Notes: generated by a model from the letters alone, not told the origin. 64,000 nt of DNA from Thermoanaerobacter sp. A7A (GCF_000445185.1 NZ_AVAF01000114.1:1-64000), one strand, 5' to 3'. Shown: positions 36,385 through 46,340, counted from the stretch's first letter. Translations and numbers: made by a program.

Positions 36385-37089
36385 ATGCCATTAAGTTATA
36401 TTTTGCTTTCTATTACAGGATTGGTCGTTTTGTTCGGATTTGCCCATAGAGTATTAGATAGGATGAAAATGACAGATACTTGGGCTTTTTTAGTGATAAT
36501 TGGGATGATTATAGGGACTTTGATACCTAATATTCCTATAACCAAAACTGTGTCTATAAACATAGGTGGAGCTGCTATTCCTATAGCAGTATGTGTGTAT
36601 CTTTTTTTGAGAGCAGAAAGTACCAGAGAAAGAGTAAATGCAGTTGTAGTATCAATTGTTACAGGAATAGCTGTTTTTATTGCAGGGCGAATACTTCCTG
36701 CAGAACCTGAAGCCATGATTATTGAGCCTAAGTATATTTATGGTATTGTTGGAGGTTTAATCGCGTATCTTTTTTCACGTTCGAGAAGAAGTGCTTTTAT
36801 TGCAGGAGTGATGGGAATAATGCTGGCAAATGTGATGCAGGCAGTTTCAAACTACTTGACAGGGACAGGAGGAGCAGTACCCATAGGAGGAGCTGGATTT
36901 TTCGATTCGGTAGTTATATCTATGATAATTGCCGTGTTTTTGTCTGAAATAATTGGGGAAACAAGAGAAAAAATACAAGGAGGTACTTCTAAAAAGCATC
37001 TTGAACCCAGGGAGGGTATGGCTAGCAGCCTGATAGATACTAACAAAAAAGAAGAGGGTGATAAAAATGAACAAAAAGAAGATGAATAA
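36385..37089 (+). CDS. DUF1614 membrane protein
   Basis: A 234-residue protein with about six to seven hydrophobic segments, including NIGGAAIPIAVCVYLF and GTGGAVPIGGAGFFDSVV, and a charged C-terminal tail. It matches the DUF1614 family, common in spore-forming Clostridia; function unknown. ATG 36385 lies eight bases after AAGGAG (36371-36376). Its 3' end overlaps the spoIIP-like gene by 23 bases, which ties it to a sporulation operon. Confidence 0.85.
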   Translation: MPLSYILLSITGLVVLFGFAHRVLDRMKMTDTWAFLVIIGMIIGTLIPNIPITKTVSINIGGAAIPIAVCVYLFLRAESTRERVNAVVVSIVTGIAVFIAGRILPAEPEAMIIEPKYIYGIVGGLIAYLFSRSRRSAFIAGVMGIMLANVMQAVSNYLTGTGGAVPIGGAGFFDSVVISMIIAVFLSEIIGETREKIQGGTSKKHLEPREGMASSLIDTNKKEEGDKNEQKEDE

Positions 37090-38212
37090 AGTTACAATAT
37101 TAATCTTATTGATTATTGTGTTTTTATCTTTTGCTTTTAGCAGTTATGCAGAGAAGCAGGCTGAATTACAACCTGATTATTACACAGTGTATGATGCAAA
37201 GACAAATAAAGTGCTTTTCAGGACTGCAATGGAGGTTTATAAAGGGGATAGATATTTATCAGGGGATAATAAATTGTATGAAGTGTTCAAAGTGGATAAA
37301 AATGAAAATATAGCTTATGCAAAGTATTTGCGAACAGAAAAACTTCCAGATGTTAACATAGAAGAAATTTCACAAGCAATGGCAGTAGCAGAAAATACTG
37401 GTGAAAAGAGAGTGGCGATATATTCTACCCACAGTGATGAATCATATCTTCCTTCAGATGGCGCTGCAAGTATCAATGGACATGGCGGGATATATAAAGT
37501 AGATGCCGCCTTACAAAAAGCTTTAGAGGCAAAAGGAGTCACAGTCAAAGTGGACAGGACTTTGTATATACCGCATGATGCTATGGCATACAGCCGGTCA
37601 AGAACTGGAGCAGTCAAACTTTTAAAGGATTTTAAACCGGACTTACTTTTGGATGTCCATAGAGATGCAGTCCCTTTCAAAGAATATATACGAAAAATTG
37701 CAGGGAAGAATGCTACAGGCGTAAGAATTGTCTTAGGACGGAACAACCCTAATTTAAAAGCAAATCAGCAATTAGCCTATAGGATAAAAGCTATTGCGGA
37801 TAAGACATATCCAAACATGATCAAGGATGTATTTTTTGGACAAGGAGATTTCAATCAAGATTTGACTCCAAACTCTTTGCTGTTAGAATTTGGCACTTAT
37901 TCTCACACAAGAGAAAGAGCAGAAGTTTCAGCTTCTTTAATAGCAGACATATTGACAAAAGCTTTATATGGTTCCGATGAACAAAAACAAGTAGGTACAG
38001 TTACAAAAACTCAAAAGCCGTTGCCAGGACAAAATAAAGCTGCAGGTACCGGAATATGGGTTTTGATTGGAGTTGTTGTAGTATCAGCAGTAGCTTTCAT
38101 GTTTTTGAGTACTGGTGGGAGAGAGATGTATCACAAGTTTTCTAAAGCTACGCGCAAAGAATTTGCAAGTTATTTGGGTAAGTTTAGGAGAAAAAAAGGA
38201 GATGAGCCATGA
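37067..38212 (+). CDS. spoIIP: Stage II sporulation protein P (SpoIIP-like)
   Basis: A 381-residue protein with an N-terminal signal/anchor helix (about residues 8-25), a SpoIIP amidase/endopeptidase domain (VAIYSTHSDESYLPSDG, VDRTLYIPHDAMAYSRSR, LLLDVHRDAV, LLLEFGTYSHTRERAE) and a C-terminal membrane helix near residues 330-350. SpoIIP cleaves peptidoglycan during engulfment with SpoIID. The conserved metal-type His and Glu residues (STHSDES, DVHRD, LEFG) are present. The C-terminal helix is unusual for SpoIIP and suggests a variant topology. ATG 37067 follows AGAGGGTG. It overlaps both neighbours. Confidence 0.85.
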   Translation: MNKKKMNKVTILILLIIVFLSFAFSSYAEKQAELQPDYYTVYDAKTNKVLFRTAMEVYKGDRYLSGDNKLYEVFKVDKNENIAYAKYLRTEKLPDVNIEEISQAMAVAENTGEKRVAIYSTHSDESYLPSDGAASINGHGGIYKVDAALQKALEAKGVTVKVDRTLYIPHDAMAYSRSRTGAVKLLKDFKPDLLLDVHRDAVPFKEYIRKIAGKNATGVRIVLGRNNPNLKANQQLAYRIKAIADKTYPNMIKDVFFGQGDFNQDLTPNSLLLEFGTYSHTRERAEVSASLIADILTKALYGSDEQKQVGTVTKTQKPLPGQNKAAGTGIWVLIGVVVVSAVAFMFLSTGGREMYHKFSKATRKEFASYLGKFRRKKGDEP

Positions 38213-39114
38213 GCATAAATCATGAATTGTATATCAATATTGTGGTTTGTGGAATTGCTTTGGGGACACTTGCCCGCTTTATATATTTAAGAGTGGACTA
38301 TAGGCAGTATCCTACTTATCCTCAAGGTTATATGACTCATTTAACCTTAGGGGTAATTTCAGCTGCTTTAGGAGCTTTTTCTGTGCCTGCATTAATTGAA
38401 AAACAGTACACTGCTGTCACCTTTTTAGCTTTGGCAGCACAACAATTTAAAGAAGTAAGAGAAATAGAGAGAGCCAGTTTAGAAAAAATGGAAGCAACAG
38501 AATTAGTTCCAAGAGGAGCAGCTTATATAGAAAATATAGCTAAAATTTTTGAAGCAAGAAACTATATTGCTATGGCAGTAGCTACTCTTACTTCTTTGGC
38601 AGTTTATCTTTCTAAAAGTGTTATAATAGGGACAATTGTGGGAGGACTAGCAATTTATTTGTCTCGTTATGTAATGAAAATTGCTTATATTAGAGATATT
38701 GCCGAAGTTCTTCCTTCAAAGATTGTTTTTAAAGGACCTTTATTGTGCGTTGAGGATGTGGTTTTAGCAGATATAGGTCTAAAAGAAGGAAGAGAAATAA
38801 TAGAGAAATTTGGAATGGCTGTTATAATACGTCCGAAAGGATTGGATAGTTTAATTTCCATAAACAATTTGGGAATAAGACAGGCTATTCTCCATGAAGC
38901 TGCTAATCAATTGGGATTAAAAATGAATATTGATACTCCCGAATTAGCTCCTCTTACTATGAACAACAATGAAAATGGAGATATTATTGTAGTTATGGTA
39001 GCGATGAAGCCTGATATTGATGCTTTTGTGGAAATTATAAAGAATGTGCCAGCAATTGAAACTGTAAGAAAGTATCCTTCAAAGTCAAGGGGCGCGAGAA
39101 AAGCTGTTAATTGA
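38209..39114 (+). CDS. YIEGIA-family membrane protein
   Basis: A 301-residue protein with about five membrane helices and the family-naming motif, here YIENIAKIFEARNY. A soluble C-terminal part follows (VVMVAMKPDIDAFVEIIKN). YIEGIA proteins are restricted to spore-formers. The start overlaps spoIIP by four bases (ATGA). The next gene encodes its predicted partner. Confidence 0.87.
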   Translation: MSINHELYINIVVCGIALGTLARFIYLRVDYRQYPTYPQGYMTHLTLGVISAALGAFSVPALIEKQYTAVTFLALAAQQFKEVREIERASLEKMEATELVPRGAAYIENIAKIFEARNYIAMAVATLTSLAVYLSKSVIIGTIVGGLAIYLSRYVMKIAYIRDIAEVLPSKIVFKGPLLCVEDVVLADIGLKEGREIIEKFGMAVIIRPKGLDSLISINNLGIRQAILHEAANQLGLKMNIDTPELAPLTMNNNENGDIIVVMVAMKPDIDAFVEIIKNVPAIETVRKYPSKSRGARKAVN

Positions 39115-39123
39115 GGTGATAGA

Positions 39124-39327
39124 ATGGAAGTACATGTAACAGGATATATAATAGCAATAGTAGCTTTAAGAAAAGCAAAAGATAATGTCTTAAGTGGTAC
39201 TGCACCCATCATTTATGTAGAAAATGAAGAAGAGCAGCAAAAGATTTCTATGTATTTGAGCAGAATTTTTAAGGCAGCCGTTCACGATCTTGAAAATGGA
39301 GTATTTATTTTAGTTAAACAATATTAG
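39124..39327 (+). CDS. Small YIEGIA-partner (capping complex) protein
   Basis: A 67-residue protein with GYIIAIVALRKAKDNVLSG at the start, no signal peptide and no membrane helix. I recognise it as the small protein that always follows YIEGIA and is named as its capping complex subunit; that name is from memory of family annotation. GAGGTG precedes ATG 39124, nine bases after the YIEGIA stop. Confidence 0.75.
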   Translation: MEVHVTGYIIAIVALRKAKDNVLSGTAPIIYVENEEEQQKISMYLSRIFKAAVHDLENGVFILVKQY

Positions 39328-39336
39328 GTGGTATCT

Positions 39337-39768
39337 ATGAAAGTAGTGTATTATAGTTATTATGGGTGCTATTCTTCTCCTATATGTGCATATCTTCATT
39401 TAAATGATAAATCCAAAATTGAAAAAGAGGAATTTTTTAAAATCCCTTTTTTGTTTCAAGTTGATTATGGACAAATGAGATTTATTGGGAAAGATAATAA
39501 TCAAAATGAAGTGTTCATAATAGGAATGAAAAATTTTAGTGAAAATATCAAGAAAACTTTGTGTGATTTGATGGAAGTTTTTAAAATAAAAGAAGATATA
39601 ATTTTTATAGATACTTCCCACTATGATGTAATTTTTTTTAAAGTGCTGATGAATCTAAGAGGTAAGAAAATACTAACACAAACTATAGACAATTTTTTGT
39701 ATAATTACTATTTGATGAGACACAAGAATATAAAAAGATTTGTAGAGAGATATAAAAAAATACTATGA
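39337..39768 (+). CDS. DUF3189 protein (first copy)
   Basis: A 143-residue soluble protein beginning KVVYYSYYGCYSSPICAYLHL, with FQVDYGQMRFIGKD and VFIIGMKNFSE, which matches DUF3189. It is a divergent paralogue of the next gene, sharing the order YxCYGsxxSS...G.lf..GkD..g..V.I.G. Function unknown; the context is sporulation. ATG 39337 is chosen because TAGGTGG stands just upstream. Confidence 0.82.
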   Translation: MKVVYYSYYGCYSSPICAYLHLNDKSKIEKEEFFKIPFLFQVDYGQMRFIGKDNNQNEVFIIGMKNFSENIKKTLCDLMEVFKIKEDIIFIDTSHYDVIFFKVLMNLRGKKILTQTIDNFLYNYYLMRHKNIKRFVERYKKIL

Positions 39769-39780
39769 GGTGGTAGGTTT

Positions 39781-40245
39781 GTGATTATTGTATATATGTG
39801 TTATGGAAGTGCTCACTCTTCTGTTGTAGCTGCTTCTATACACATAGGACTTTTACCTATTGACAGAGTGCCTACTTATGAAGAAATTGTTTCTCTTCCT
39901 CATTATGATAAAACTTCCAACGATGAAATTGGCACTCTTTTTTATATGGGTAAGGATGAATTTGGAAACTATGTGTACATTGTCGGTGCGAGAAATGGGC
40001 GAGAAATAGTGACAAAAGCTATTTACAGTTTTTTGTCTTTATATGGAATTTCTGAAAAAGATATATTAGTCGTAGATGCACTTCCTACCATAGGACTTAC
40101 TACAAAGATTGGAGGTATTACGTCAAGGCGTTTAGGAATTATCTTTTTAGGTAGGCCTATAACGGTATATGGCATATTGAAAAAATACAACAATTTCGTA
40201 AAATTAGTAACAGATATTAAAACAAAGTTGCAAATAAGGTCTTGA
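39781..40245 (+). CDS. DUF3189 protein (second copy)
   Basis: A 154-residue soluble protein with IVYMCYGSAHSSVVAASIHIG near the N terminus and LPHYDKTSNDEIGTLFYMGKD. It is a tandem paralogue of the preceding gene, better conserved to DUF3189 than the first copy. The Cys followed by a Gly/Ser/His-rich loop resembles a nucleotide- or phosphate-type loop, but no catalytic role is known. GTG 39781 follows GAGGTGGTAGG. Confidence 0.84.
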   Translation: MIIVYMCYGSAHSSVVAASIHIGLLPIDRVPTYEEIVSLPHYDKTSNDEIGTLFYMGKDEFGNYVYIVGARNGREIVTKAIYSFLSLYGISEKDILVVDALPTIGLTTKIGGITSRRLGIIFLGRPITVYGILKKYNNFVKLVTDIKTKLQIRS

Positions 40246-40303
40246 CGTATTGATAGGATTAATTCATAATTGAAAAGAGAGGAGTTAATTTAGGAGGAAA
40301 AAT

Positions 40304-41620
40304 ATGCATAAAATAAATATAAAAGATGTAATAAAAGGAAGTATAGCATGGGATTTAGATATACAAAAAGGAGACAAACTCATTACATTAAACGGAAAAG
40401 AAATAATTGATATAATAGATTATCGATATGAAGTGTCAAATGAGTTTATACAATTAGAAATTGAAAAGGCTACAGGAGAAAGATATATTTTTGAAGTGGA
40501 AAAAGACTATGATGAGGATTTAGGGTTAGTCTTTGAAGAAGAAATAATTGACAGGCCAAAACATTGTAGAAATAAGTGTATTTTTTGCTTTATTGACCAG
40601 TTACCTAAAGGAGTCCGCAAATCTCTTTTATTTAAGGATGACGATTATAGGTTTTCCTTTTTACAAGGTAATTTTATTACTATGACTAATATGAGTGAAG
40701 AGGAAATTGCCAGGGTAATAAAATATAAGCTCTCTCCCTTATATGTTTCAATTCATGCCACTGATGATGATGTAAGAGTAAAAATGATAAATAACCCGAA
40801 TGCAAAAGGTATAATGGATAAATTAAAAAAACTTGTTGAGAACGGAATTGAGGTACATGGTCAAATCGTATTATGTCCAGAAATAAATGATGGTAAAATT
40901 CTTGACAGAACTATCAAGGATTTGTCAAGTCTATATCCTGGTGTAAAATCAATAGCAGTTGTTCCAGTAGGACTTACAGACCACAGAGAGAAACTTTATA
41001 AACTTAGAACTTTTACTAAAGAGGAAGCTAAAAATGTAGTCGAACAAGTATCTTCATGGCAAAAGAAATTAAAGAAAGAATTAGGTTCTTCTTTTGTTTT
41101 TTTGTCAGATGAGTTTTATGTGATGGCAGGTGTTACTATACCTTCTTATTATCATTACGAGGGATTTCCTCAAATAGAAAATGGCGTAGGACTTATGGCA
41201 TTGTTTAAACATCAATTTCAAAGGAGTCTAAAAAGATTAAAAGTGAAGAAAGGGAAAAATATAAACACCACCCCTTACATTATTGTTACAGGAATAGCTG
41301 CCTATAATTTTATGGAAGAAGTAGCGAAAGAATTAAGAAAAACAGGGTTTAATGTAAAAGTGGAGAAGATACACAATGAGTTTTTTGGTCACAATATCAC
41401 AGTAGCTGGACTTGTGGTGGGGAAAGATATAATAAACCAATTAAAAGGTAAAATAAATGGGGAAGTTTTAGTTATTCCCGATGTCATGTTAAAGGAAAGT
41501 TCAAATGTTTTTCTTGATGATACTACTGTTGAAGAAATAGAAAGAGAACTGGGGACAAAAGTTATAGTTTCTGAAGTCGATGGGAGAAAATTTTTACAAA
41601 GGATACAGAGTGGAAGGTGA
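40304..41620 (+). CDS. DUF512 radical SAM protein with PDZ-like N terminus
   Basis: The 438-residue protein has an N-terminal PDZ-like segment (GSIAWDLDIQKGDKLITLNG), then a radical SAM cluster motif C88-x3-C92-x2-C95 (CRNKCIFCF) followed by IDQLPKGVRKSL, and a C-terminal DUF512 domain. The family is widespread in Clostridia beside der and plsY, but no reaction is established. GGAGG precedes ATG 40304. Confidence 0.88.
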   Translation: MHKINIKDVIKGSIAWDLDIQKGDKLITLNGKEIIDIIDYRYEVSNEFIQLEIEKATGERYIFEVEKDYDEDLGLVFEEEIIDRPKHCRNKCIFCFIDQLPKGVRKSLLFKDDDYRFSFLQGNFITMTNMSEEEIARVIKYKLSPLYVSIHATDDDVRVKMINNPNAKGIMDKLKKLVENGIEVHGQIVLCPEINDGKILDRTIKDLSSLYPGVKSIAVVPVGLTDHREKLYKLRTFTKEEAKNVVEQVSSWQKKLKKELGSSFVFLSDEFYVMAGVTIPSYYHYEGFPQIENGVGLMALFKHQFQRSLKRLKVKKGKNINTTPYIIVTGIAAYNFMEEVAKELRKTGFNVKVEKIHNEFFGHNITVAGLVVGKDIINQLKGKINGEVLVIPDVMLKESSNVFLDDTTVEEIERELGTKVIVSEVDGRKFLQRIQSGR

Positions 41621-41625
41621 TAGAT

Positions 41626-42945
41626 ATGGCAGGAGCAATGGTAAGTATTGTAGGTAGACCAAACGTGGGTAAATCTACTCTTTTTAATAAAATTATGGGA
41701 AAAAGAATTTCTATTGTGGAAGACAAACCAGGAGTTACAAGGGATAGAATATACGGCAATGCAGAATGGCTGGACAAAAAATTTATATTAGTAGACACAG
41801 GAGGATTAGACCCAAATGCTGAAGATATCCTCTTTTCAAAAGTCCGTTTACAAGTGGAAGCAGCAATTGATGCTTCCGACGTAATACTATTTTTAGTTGA
41901 TGCAAAAGAAGGTTTAATGCCAGAAGATGAAGAAATAGCAAACATTTTAAGAAGAGCAAAAAAAGAAGTTATTTTGGTTTGCAACAAGGTGGACAGTTTT
42001 AAAGAAATGCCTCCTACTTATTATGACTTTTTTAGCCTTGGTTTAGGCAATCCCATTCCAATTTCAGCGTCAAATGGGTTGGGCATCGGAGAACTTTTAG
42101 ACGAAGTAGTAAAAAAATTGCCACAGGAAGAGTTAGAATACACTGAAGAGACAATTAAAATTGCTGTTATTGGCAAACCTAATGTGGGGAAATCCTCACT
42201 AGTTAACAAAATATTAGGGGAAGAAAGGGTAATAGTCAGTAACATACCTGGCACTACACGGGATGCAATAGATACTCCTTTTTCAAAAGATGGGAAGAAC
42301 TATGTTCTTATTGATACAGCAGGGATACGTAGAAAAAGTAGAATTAGCGAATCTATAGAAAGGTACAGCGTATTAAGAGCTTTAGCTGCAATTGAAAGGT
42401 CTGATATATGCCTTTTGATGATAGATGCTACAGAAGGTCCAACAGAACAGGACACTAAAATAGCAGGATATGCGTTTGAAAATGGAAAAGGAATCATCAT
42501 AGTTGTTAATAAATGGGATGCAATAAAAAAAGACAATAATACTGTTAATGAGTATACTAAGATGGTAAGAGAAAAACTATCTTTTATATCTTTTGCTCCT
42601 ATACTATTTATTTCAGCAAAAACAGGGCAAAGAGTACACAGAGTTTTAGAGACTGTAGATAAAGTATGGGAGGAATATAATAAAAGAATTACTACTGGTC
42701 TTTTAAATAATGTGCTAAATGAAGCTATGCTTATGTTTCCGCCACCTGCTGATAAGGGCAAACCATTAAAAGTATATTATACTTCACAAGTAGGAATTAA
42801 GCCGCCTTCTTTTGTAGTATTTGTCAATGAACCTGAGCTGATGCATTTTTCCTATTTAAGATTTATTGAGAATACATTAAGACAAAATTTTGGCTTTGAA
42901 GGAGTACCTGTTGTGATTTCTACTAAAAAAAGAGGAGAAAATTAA
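41626..42945 (+). CDS. der: Ribosome assembly GTPase Der (EngA)
   Basis: Two tandem G domains: GRPNVGKST near residue 10 and GKPNVGKSS near residue 183, each with DTAG/DTGG and NKxD (NKVD, NKWD). A C-terminal KH-like domain follows ([14 protein letters not shown]). Der is needed for 50S subunit assembly. ATG 41626 follows GGAAGGTGA; a GTG at 41617 would overlap the previous stop. Confidence 0.97.
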   Translation: MAGAMVSIVGRPNVGKSTLFNKIMGKRISIVEDKPGVTRDRIYGNAEWLDKKFILVDTGGLDPNAEDILFSKVRLQVEAAIDASDVILFLVDAKEGLMPEDEEIANILRRAKKEVILVCNKVDSFKEMPPTYYDFFSLGLGNPIPISASNGLGIGELLDEVVKKLPQEELEYTEETIKIAVIGKPNVGKSSLVNKILGEERVIVSNIPGTTRDAIDTPFSKDGKNYVLIDTAGIRRKSRISESIERYSVLRALAAIERSDICLLMIDATEGPTEQDTKIAGYAFENGKGIIIVVNKWDAIKKDNNTVNEYTKMVREKLSFISFAPILFISAKTGQRVHRVLETVDKVWEEYNKRITTGLLNNVLNEAMLMFPPPADKGKPLKVYYTSQVGIKPPSFVVFVNEPELMHFSYLRFIENTLRQNFGFEGVPVVISTKKRGEN

Positions 42946-42964
42946 AAGAGAAAGGGGGGGAAAT

Positions 42965-43561
42965 ATGTACGCTGTTTTAACGGCCATCATTGCTTATTTG
43001 ATTGGTTGCATAAACAATGCATATATTTTTACAAAATACACGCGAAACATAGACATTCGCAATTATGGAAGTGGAAATGCGGGGGCTACTAATGTTTTGA
43101 GAGTATTAGGATATAAAGCTGCAGCTCCTGTTTTTGCATTGGATGTGTTAAAAGGAGTTATAGCCGTATTAATCGGTAAGTATTTAATGGGTAATACTGG
43201 TGCTATGATTGCAGGAATAGCAGTGGTATGCGGTCATAACTGGCCTGTGTTTTTAAAATTTAGAGGTGGAAAAGGAATTGCTACAAGCGTTGGAGTTGTA
43301 ATGACTGTAAGTCCTCTTTTAGGGCTCATAGCCTTAGCAATTGGGGTTACAGTAATTGTTTTGACAAAATACGTATCTTTAGGGTCCATAACAGGGTCGG
43401 TTACTTTTGTGCTTTTAAATGCAATCTTTTGGAATTCAACACAAATATTCATATTTTCGCTTATTCTGGCATCTTTAGCAATTTTCCAACACCGTTCTAA
43501 TATAAAACGTTTGCTGGCGGGAACAGAATCTAAACTTGGACAAAAGACGGAAATAAAATGA
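42965..43561 (+). CDS. plsY: Acyl-phosphate glycerol-3-phosphate acyltransferase PlsY
   Basis: A 198-residue five-helix membrane enzyme. The three PlsY motifs are visible: [30 protein letters not shown] and the last near [15 protein letters not shown]. It acylates glycerol 3-phosphate at the start of phospholipid synthesis. gpsA, which makes its substrate, follows immediately. AGGGGGG precedes the start. Confidence 0.97.
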   Translation: MYAVLTAIIAYLIGCINNAYIFTKYTRNIDIRNYGSGNAGATNVLRVLGYKAAAPVFALDVLKGVIAVLIGKYLMGNTGAMIAGIAVVCGHNWPVFLKFRGGKGIATSVGVVMTVSPLLGLIALAIGVTVIVLTKYVSLGSITGSVTFVLLNAIFWNSTQIFIFSLILASLAIFQHRSNIKRLLAGTESKLGQKTEIK

Positions 43562-43576
43562 GAAAGGAAAGTGGTC

Positions 43577-44569
43577 ATGAAAATATCAGTATTAGGTGCG
43601 GGAAGTTGGGGAACAGCTATAGCGATACACTTAAACCGACTTGGGCATCAAATTACATTGTGGATGAGAGATAAAAATCAGTTTGAGGAAATTGTGTCTA
43701 CTCGTCACAATAAAAAATATCTTGATGTTGATATTCCTCAAGAAATTTCCATTACTACTGATTTAAAAGAGGCAGTAACTAACTCTGAAATAGTAGTAAT
43801 CGCAGTACCTTCTCATGCTGTGAGAGAGATATCGGAAAAATTAAAAGAGGTAGTTGATAAAAACTTTATTGTGGTAAATCTTGCAAAGGGAATAGAGACT
43901 TCCACTTTAAAAAGAATGTCTGAAGTCATAAAAGAATATCTTTCAAATGATGTAGTTGTTTTGTCAGGTCCTAGTCATGCTGAGGAAGTAGTCAGGCAAA
44001 TTCCTACAGCCTGTGTTTTAGCCTCTTTGAATGTTAAAGCCTGTGAAATAGTGCAAGATGCCTTTATGGATGAAAACTTTAGGTTGTATATAAACAAGGA
44101 CGTTGTGGGAGTGGAATTAGGAGGATCATTAAAGAATATTATAGCCTTGGGAGCTGGAATTTCAGACGGGCTTGGATTTGGCGATAATACCAAAGCTGCT
44201 CTTATGACAAGAGGTCTTGCGGAAATTACTCGTTTGGGTGTCGCGTTAGGTTCTGATCCGTTGACGTTTTTAGGTTTGGCAGGTGTAGGAGACCTCATTG
44301 TCACTTGTACCAGCATGCTTTCACGAAATAGAAGAGCAGGGATACTTATAGGTAAAGGTAAAAGTTTAGAAGAAGCATTAAAAGAGATAGGAATGGTAGT
44401 AGAAGGAGTTAATACTACAAAATCCGCCTACAGACTTTCTCAAATTCATAAAATAGAAATGCCAATAACTAAAGAAATTTATTCCATACTTTTTGAGGGT
44501 AAAAATCCCTATGAGGCTGTTTATAGCCTTATGACAAGAGATAAAAAACATGAATTGCACGGTATTTGA
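43577..44569 (+). CDS. gpsA: Glycerol-3-phosphate dehydrogenase (NAD(P)+) GpsA
   Basis: A 330-residue enzyme with the N-terminal dinucleotide loop [21 protein letters not shown], the catalytic Lys in LAKGIE and [15 protein letters not shown]. It reduces dihydroxyacetone phosphate to glycerol 3-phosphate for PlsY. ATG 43577 is preferred; the GTG at 43571 is too near the ribosome binding site. A short hairpin begins in its stop codon. Confidence 0.96.
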   Translation: MKISVLGAGSWGTAIAIHLNRLGHQITLWMRDKNQFEEIVSTRHNKKYLDVDIPQEISITTDLKEAVTNSEIVVIAVPSHAVREISEKLKEVVDKNFIVVNLAKGIETSTLKRMSEVIKEYLSNDVVVLSGPSHAEEVVRQIPTACVLASLNVKACEIVQDAFMDENFRLYINKDVVGVELGGSLKNIIALGAGISDGLGFGDNTKAALMTRGLAEITRLGVALGSDPLTFLGLAGVGDLIVTCTSMLSRNRRAGILIGKGKSLEEALKEIGMVVEGVNTTKSAYRLSQIHKIEMPITKEIYSILFEGKNPYEAVYSLMTRDKKHELHGI

Positions 44570-44593
44570 TCTCCGGTTTTCCGGAGATTTTAT
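44569..44593 (+). terminator. Terminator after gpsA
   Basis: Stem ATCTCCGG / CCGGAGAT with a TTTT loop, then TTTATT. Confidence 0.8.
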
Positions 44594-44611
44594 TATATTT
44601 CAATATTTTTT

Positions 44612-44642
44612 ACATATAAATGTACTGTTAAAGCATATATAT
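44612..44642 (+). promoter_or_regulatory. Possible sigma-E promoter of spoIVA
   Basis: CATATATAT (44634-44642) resembles the sigma-E -10 CATACAnT. ACATATA stands 15 bp upstream as an imperfect -35. spoIVA is sigma-E controlled in Bacillus. The AT-rich background weakens the call. Confidence 0.35.
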
Positions 44643-44690
44643 ATGAGTGAGAAGAAAAGGATATGGGGATATAAAAAGGAGGGAAATGGG

Positions 44691-46169
44691 TTGGAAAACT
44701 ACGATATCTATAAAAATATTGCAGAAAGAACACAAGGGGATATCTACATAGGAGTAGTAGGCCCAGTGAGAACAGGTAAATCGACTTTTATTAAGCGATT
44801 TATGGACATATTAGTACTGCCATACATAGAAAATCTTCCCCAAAAAGAGAGAATAAAAGATGAATTGCCACAAAGTGCAGCAGGCAAAACCATAATGACT
44901 ACTGAGCCTAAATTTGTTCCTGAAAAAGCGGTAGAGATAACAATTAATGAAAACACGAGGTTTAAAGTGAGATTAGTAGATTGTGTAGGATATATGGTCA
45001 AAGGTGCACTGGGATACATGGAAGGGGATAAGCCCCGTATGGTGTCTACTCCTTGGTATGATTATGAAATACCTTTTGAGGAAGCGGCAGAAATAGGAAC
45101 AAAAAAAGTCATAAATGACCATTCTACAATAGGATTAGTGATGACCACTGATGGAAGCATAACCGACATACCGCGAGAAAATTATGTAGCAGCAGAAGAA
45201 AGGGTAGTAAAAGAATTAAAAGAATTGAATAAACCTTTTATAATAGTGCTAAATACAACTGATCCTCAAAGTCCCGAAACAATTAATTTAGCAAAAGAAT
45301 TAGAGAAAAAATACGATGTACCTGTTGTTGTTTTAAATGTACTTAAAATGGAAATACCAGACATTCATGCAATTTTGGAAAAAGTCTTATTTGAATTTCC
45401 CATACGGGAGATTGCAATTGATTTGCCTAAATGGGTAGATGCTCTTGATAAAAGTCATTGGCTTAAGCAAAATATAATGGAAACAGTAAAAGAAAACATA
45501 AAAGATTTGTTTAGATTAAGAGATATACCTAAGTTAGTTGGTGGTCTTAAAGCAAATGAAAACTTTTCTGAGGTGTTTATAAAGAAGATAACTCCAGGTG
45601 AAGGCTGTGCAAATGTTGAAATAAAAACCCAGGAAGGCTTATTCTTTAAGATATTAAGTGATGAAAGCGGACTTGAAATTCAGGGTGATAAAGAATTAAT
45701 GACAATGATGAGAGAATTGGCTTATGCAAAAAGACAGTATGATAGAGTTAAAGATGCTTTTTTACAAGCTGAAAAAACAGGTGTAGGAGTGGTACCTGCA
45801 AGCCTTGATGACATGAAGTTTGAAAAACCCGAAATAGTAAGGCAAGGTGGGAGATTTGCGGTAAGGCTTAGAGCTTCTGCTCCTTCATATCACATATTTA
45901 GAACTGATATTACGGCAGAAGTATCGCCAGTTGTAGGAACAGAAAAGCAAAGTGAAGATTTTGTAAAATATTTGACAGAACAGTTTGAGAGCGATCCAGA
46001 AAAAATTTGGGAATCTAACATTTTTGGCAAGACCTTGAGTGACCTTGTAAAAGAGGGAATGCAAAACAAGATTGGCACCATTCCCGAAAACTTAAGTCAT
46101 AAACTGAGAGATACATTAGAAAGAGTTGTGAATGACAGTGGAGGCGGAATAATCTTTATAATCATTTAA
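44691..46169 (+). CDS. spoIVA: Spore coat morphogenetic ATPase SpoIVA
   Basis: The start TTG 44691, after AAAGGAGGG, gives a 492-residue protein beginning MENYDIYKNIAERTQ, in register with Bacillus SpoIVA. Walker A GPVRTGKST places the lysine at residue 30, as in Bacillus. STIGLVMTTDGSI and a long C-terminal assembly domain are intact. It hydrolyses ATP to polymerise as the base of the spore coat on the forespore surface. Upstream in-frame ATG codons would add a non-conserved leader across the gpsA terminator and are rejected. Confidence 0.97.
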   Translation: MENYDIYKNIAERTQGDIYIGVVGPVRTGKSTFIKRFMDILVLPYIENLPQKERIKDELPQSAAGKTIMTTEPKFVPEKAVEITINENTRFKVRLVDCVGYMVKGALGYMEGDKPRMVSTPWYDYEIPFEEAAEIGTKKVINDHSTIGLVMTTDGSITDIPRENYVAAEERVVKELKELNKPFIIVLNTTDPQSPETINLAKELEKKYDVPVVVLNVLKMEIPDIHAILEKVLFEFPIREIAIDLPKWVDALDKSHWLKQNIMETVKENIKDLFRLRDIPKLVGGLKANENFSEVFIKKITPGEGCANVEIKTQEGLFFKILSDESGLEIQGDKELMTMMRELAYAKRQYDRVKDAFLQAEKTGVGVVPASLDDMKFEKPEIVRQGGRFAVRLRASAPSYHIFRTDITAEVSPVVGTEKQSEDFVKYLTEQFESDPEKIWESNIFGKTLSDLVKEGMQNKIGTIPENLSHKLRDTLERVVNDSGGGIIFIII

Positions 46170-46172
46170 CTA

Positions 46173-46201
46173 TTGATTTTTTATTTTATCTCGTTTATAA
46201 T
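46173..46201 (+). promoter_or_regulatory. Sigma-A promoter for tRNA-Pro
   Basis: TTGATT (46173-46178), 17-bp spacer, TATAAT (46196-46201), 22 bp before the tRNA. Confidence 0.75.
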
Positions 46202-46222
46202 AAAAGCTGAACATAGTTTCTT

Positions 46223-46299
46223 TCTGGGTGTGGCGCAGCTGGTAGCGCGCCAGAATGGGGTTCTGGAGGCCGGGGGTTCAAGTCCCCCCACTCAGACCA
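46223..46299 (+). tRNA. tRNA-Pro (anticodon GGG)
   Basis: A 77-nt cloverleaf. Acceptor TCTGGGT pairs with ACTCAGA (one G-T). The D arm has GCGC/GCGC, the anticodon stem CCAGA/TCTGG encloses ATGGGGT (anticodon GGG), and the T arm GGGGG/CCCCC encloses TTCAAGT. CCA is encoded. It marks the border between the conserved core and the decayed accessory region. Confidence 0.95.
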
Positions 46300-46311
46300 G
46301 TGAAGATCAGT

Positions 46312-46340
46312 AACCGCAAGGCTTTGCGGTTTTCTTTTTT
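46312..46340 (+). terminator. Terminator after tRNA-Pro
   Basis: Stem AACCGCAA / TTGCGGTT, loop GGCT, then TTCTTTTTTTT. Confidence 0.9.

Noticed and set aside
39328-40245. The two DUF3189 genes as one frameshifted gene
   Set aside because: Each has its own ribosome binding site, start and full-length domain; they are tandem paralogues.
44550-44690. Upstream extension of spoIVA to 44550
   Set aside because: It would overlap the end of gpsA and its terminator; TTG 44691 has the strong ribosome binding site and aligns with Bacillus SpoIVA in register and length.
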